DNA of 5,650 nucleotides from Deltaproteobacteria bacterium (GTDB lineage: Bacteria > Desulfobacterota > Desulfobacteria > C00003060): contig DAOUWN010000164.1 of the NCBI GenBank assembly GCA_030667105.1, positions 1 to 5,650 on the forward strand, written 5' to 3'. The notes beneath the pieces were generated by a model. It was given only the letters and a program-made list of their open reading frames with translations, did not search any database and was not told where the DNA came from. The position numbers and the translations under genes are program-made. This document shows positions 5,532 to 5,650 of the stretch, piece after piece (the stretch's first letter is position 1; the number at the start of each line of letters is the position of its first letter).

Positions 5532-5650
5532 ATGTCAACCGAGAGAAGTTACAAGCGGAGAAGGTTTTTCAATTACTCCATAAAAAAACAACTGCAGTTG
5601 CGCATGTTGTTCAAGGTTTGGGGGATTGTTTTTCTCTCTCTGGTTCTTGC
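5532..5650 (+). CDS. N-terminus of a membrane protein (3'-truncated)
   Basis: Only 39 full codons are visible. The protein begins MSTERSYKRRRFFNYSIKKQ, a strongly basic cytoplasmic leader, then LQLRMLFKVWGIVFLSLVL, which starts a transmembrane helix. The KRRRFFNYSIKKQLQLR pattern resembles the leader of deltaproteobacterial membrane proteins with HAMP or chemoreceptor-like signalling regions that sit near cytochrome genes; this is from memory and the visible part cannot prove it. The gene begins 40 bp after the cytochrome with no terminator between them, so it is probably in the same operon. Confidence 0.7.
   Translation, partial: MSTERSYKRRRFFNYSIKKQLQLRMLFKVWGIVFLSLVL

Overview
The window looks like part of an anaerobic, cytochrome-rich bacterium, most likely a deltaproteobacterium in the wide sense (Desulfobacterota or Geobacter-like). 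This placement is inferred from a multiheme c-type cytochrome with CXXCH and CX4CH haem motifs, a large outer-membrane beta-barrel, CsgG/TolB-like envelope proteins and intermediate GC content. It cannot be fixed to a species from this sequence. All genes lie on the + strand.

Layout. Positions 1-1653 hold the C-terminal part of a large outer-membrane beta-barrel protein with a discoidin-like (F5/8 type C) domain inserted between strands. Positions 1654-2092 (439 bases) are non-coding. They carry a 211-bp element bounded by inverted arrays of the octamer TGCCTAAA, with a strongly paired core, and then a second hairpin repeat. Positions 2093-2665 encode a small lipoprotein with a GNA1162/CsgG/TolB-like fold. 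A short spacer with a GC-rich hairpin repeat leads to 2756-4123, a secreted protein with a related N-terminal domain followed by Ig-like and FlgD/gliding-motility-type modules. A five-haem cytochrome with a central fibronectin-III-like domain follows at 4271-5491. The start of a further membrane protein begins at 5532 and runs out of the window.

The most interesting point is at 4099-4123. The second CsgG/TolB-like gene stops at 4121-4123, but its last Ig-like repeat clearly continues in the -1 frame to 4284. The junction is a dnaX-type slippery heptamer (A AAA AAG, 4111-4117) in the right codon phase, four bases before the stop. An A10 run lies just upstream and a weak hairpin can be drawn 8 nt downstream. 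This may be programmed -1 frameshifting, transcriptional slippage, a phase-variable tract, a decayed gene or a homopolymer sequencing error. Only further data can decide. The extended frame ends inside the start region of the cytochrome gene, so frameshifting could also couple translation of the two.

How the genes may work together (inference): an outer-membrane barrel, a lipoprotein, a secreted Ig-repeat protein and an exported multiheme cytochrome together suggest an envelope assembly, plausibly for electron transfer across or outside the outer membrane. No gene here is diagnostic for a named system.
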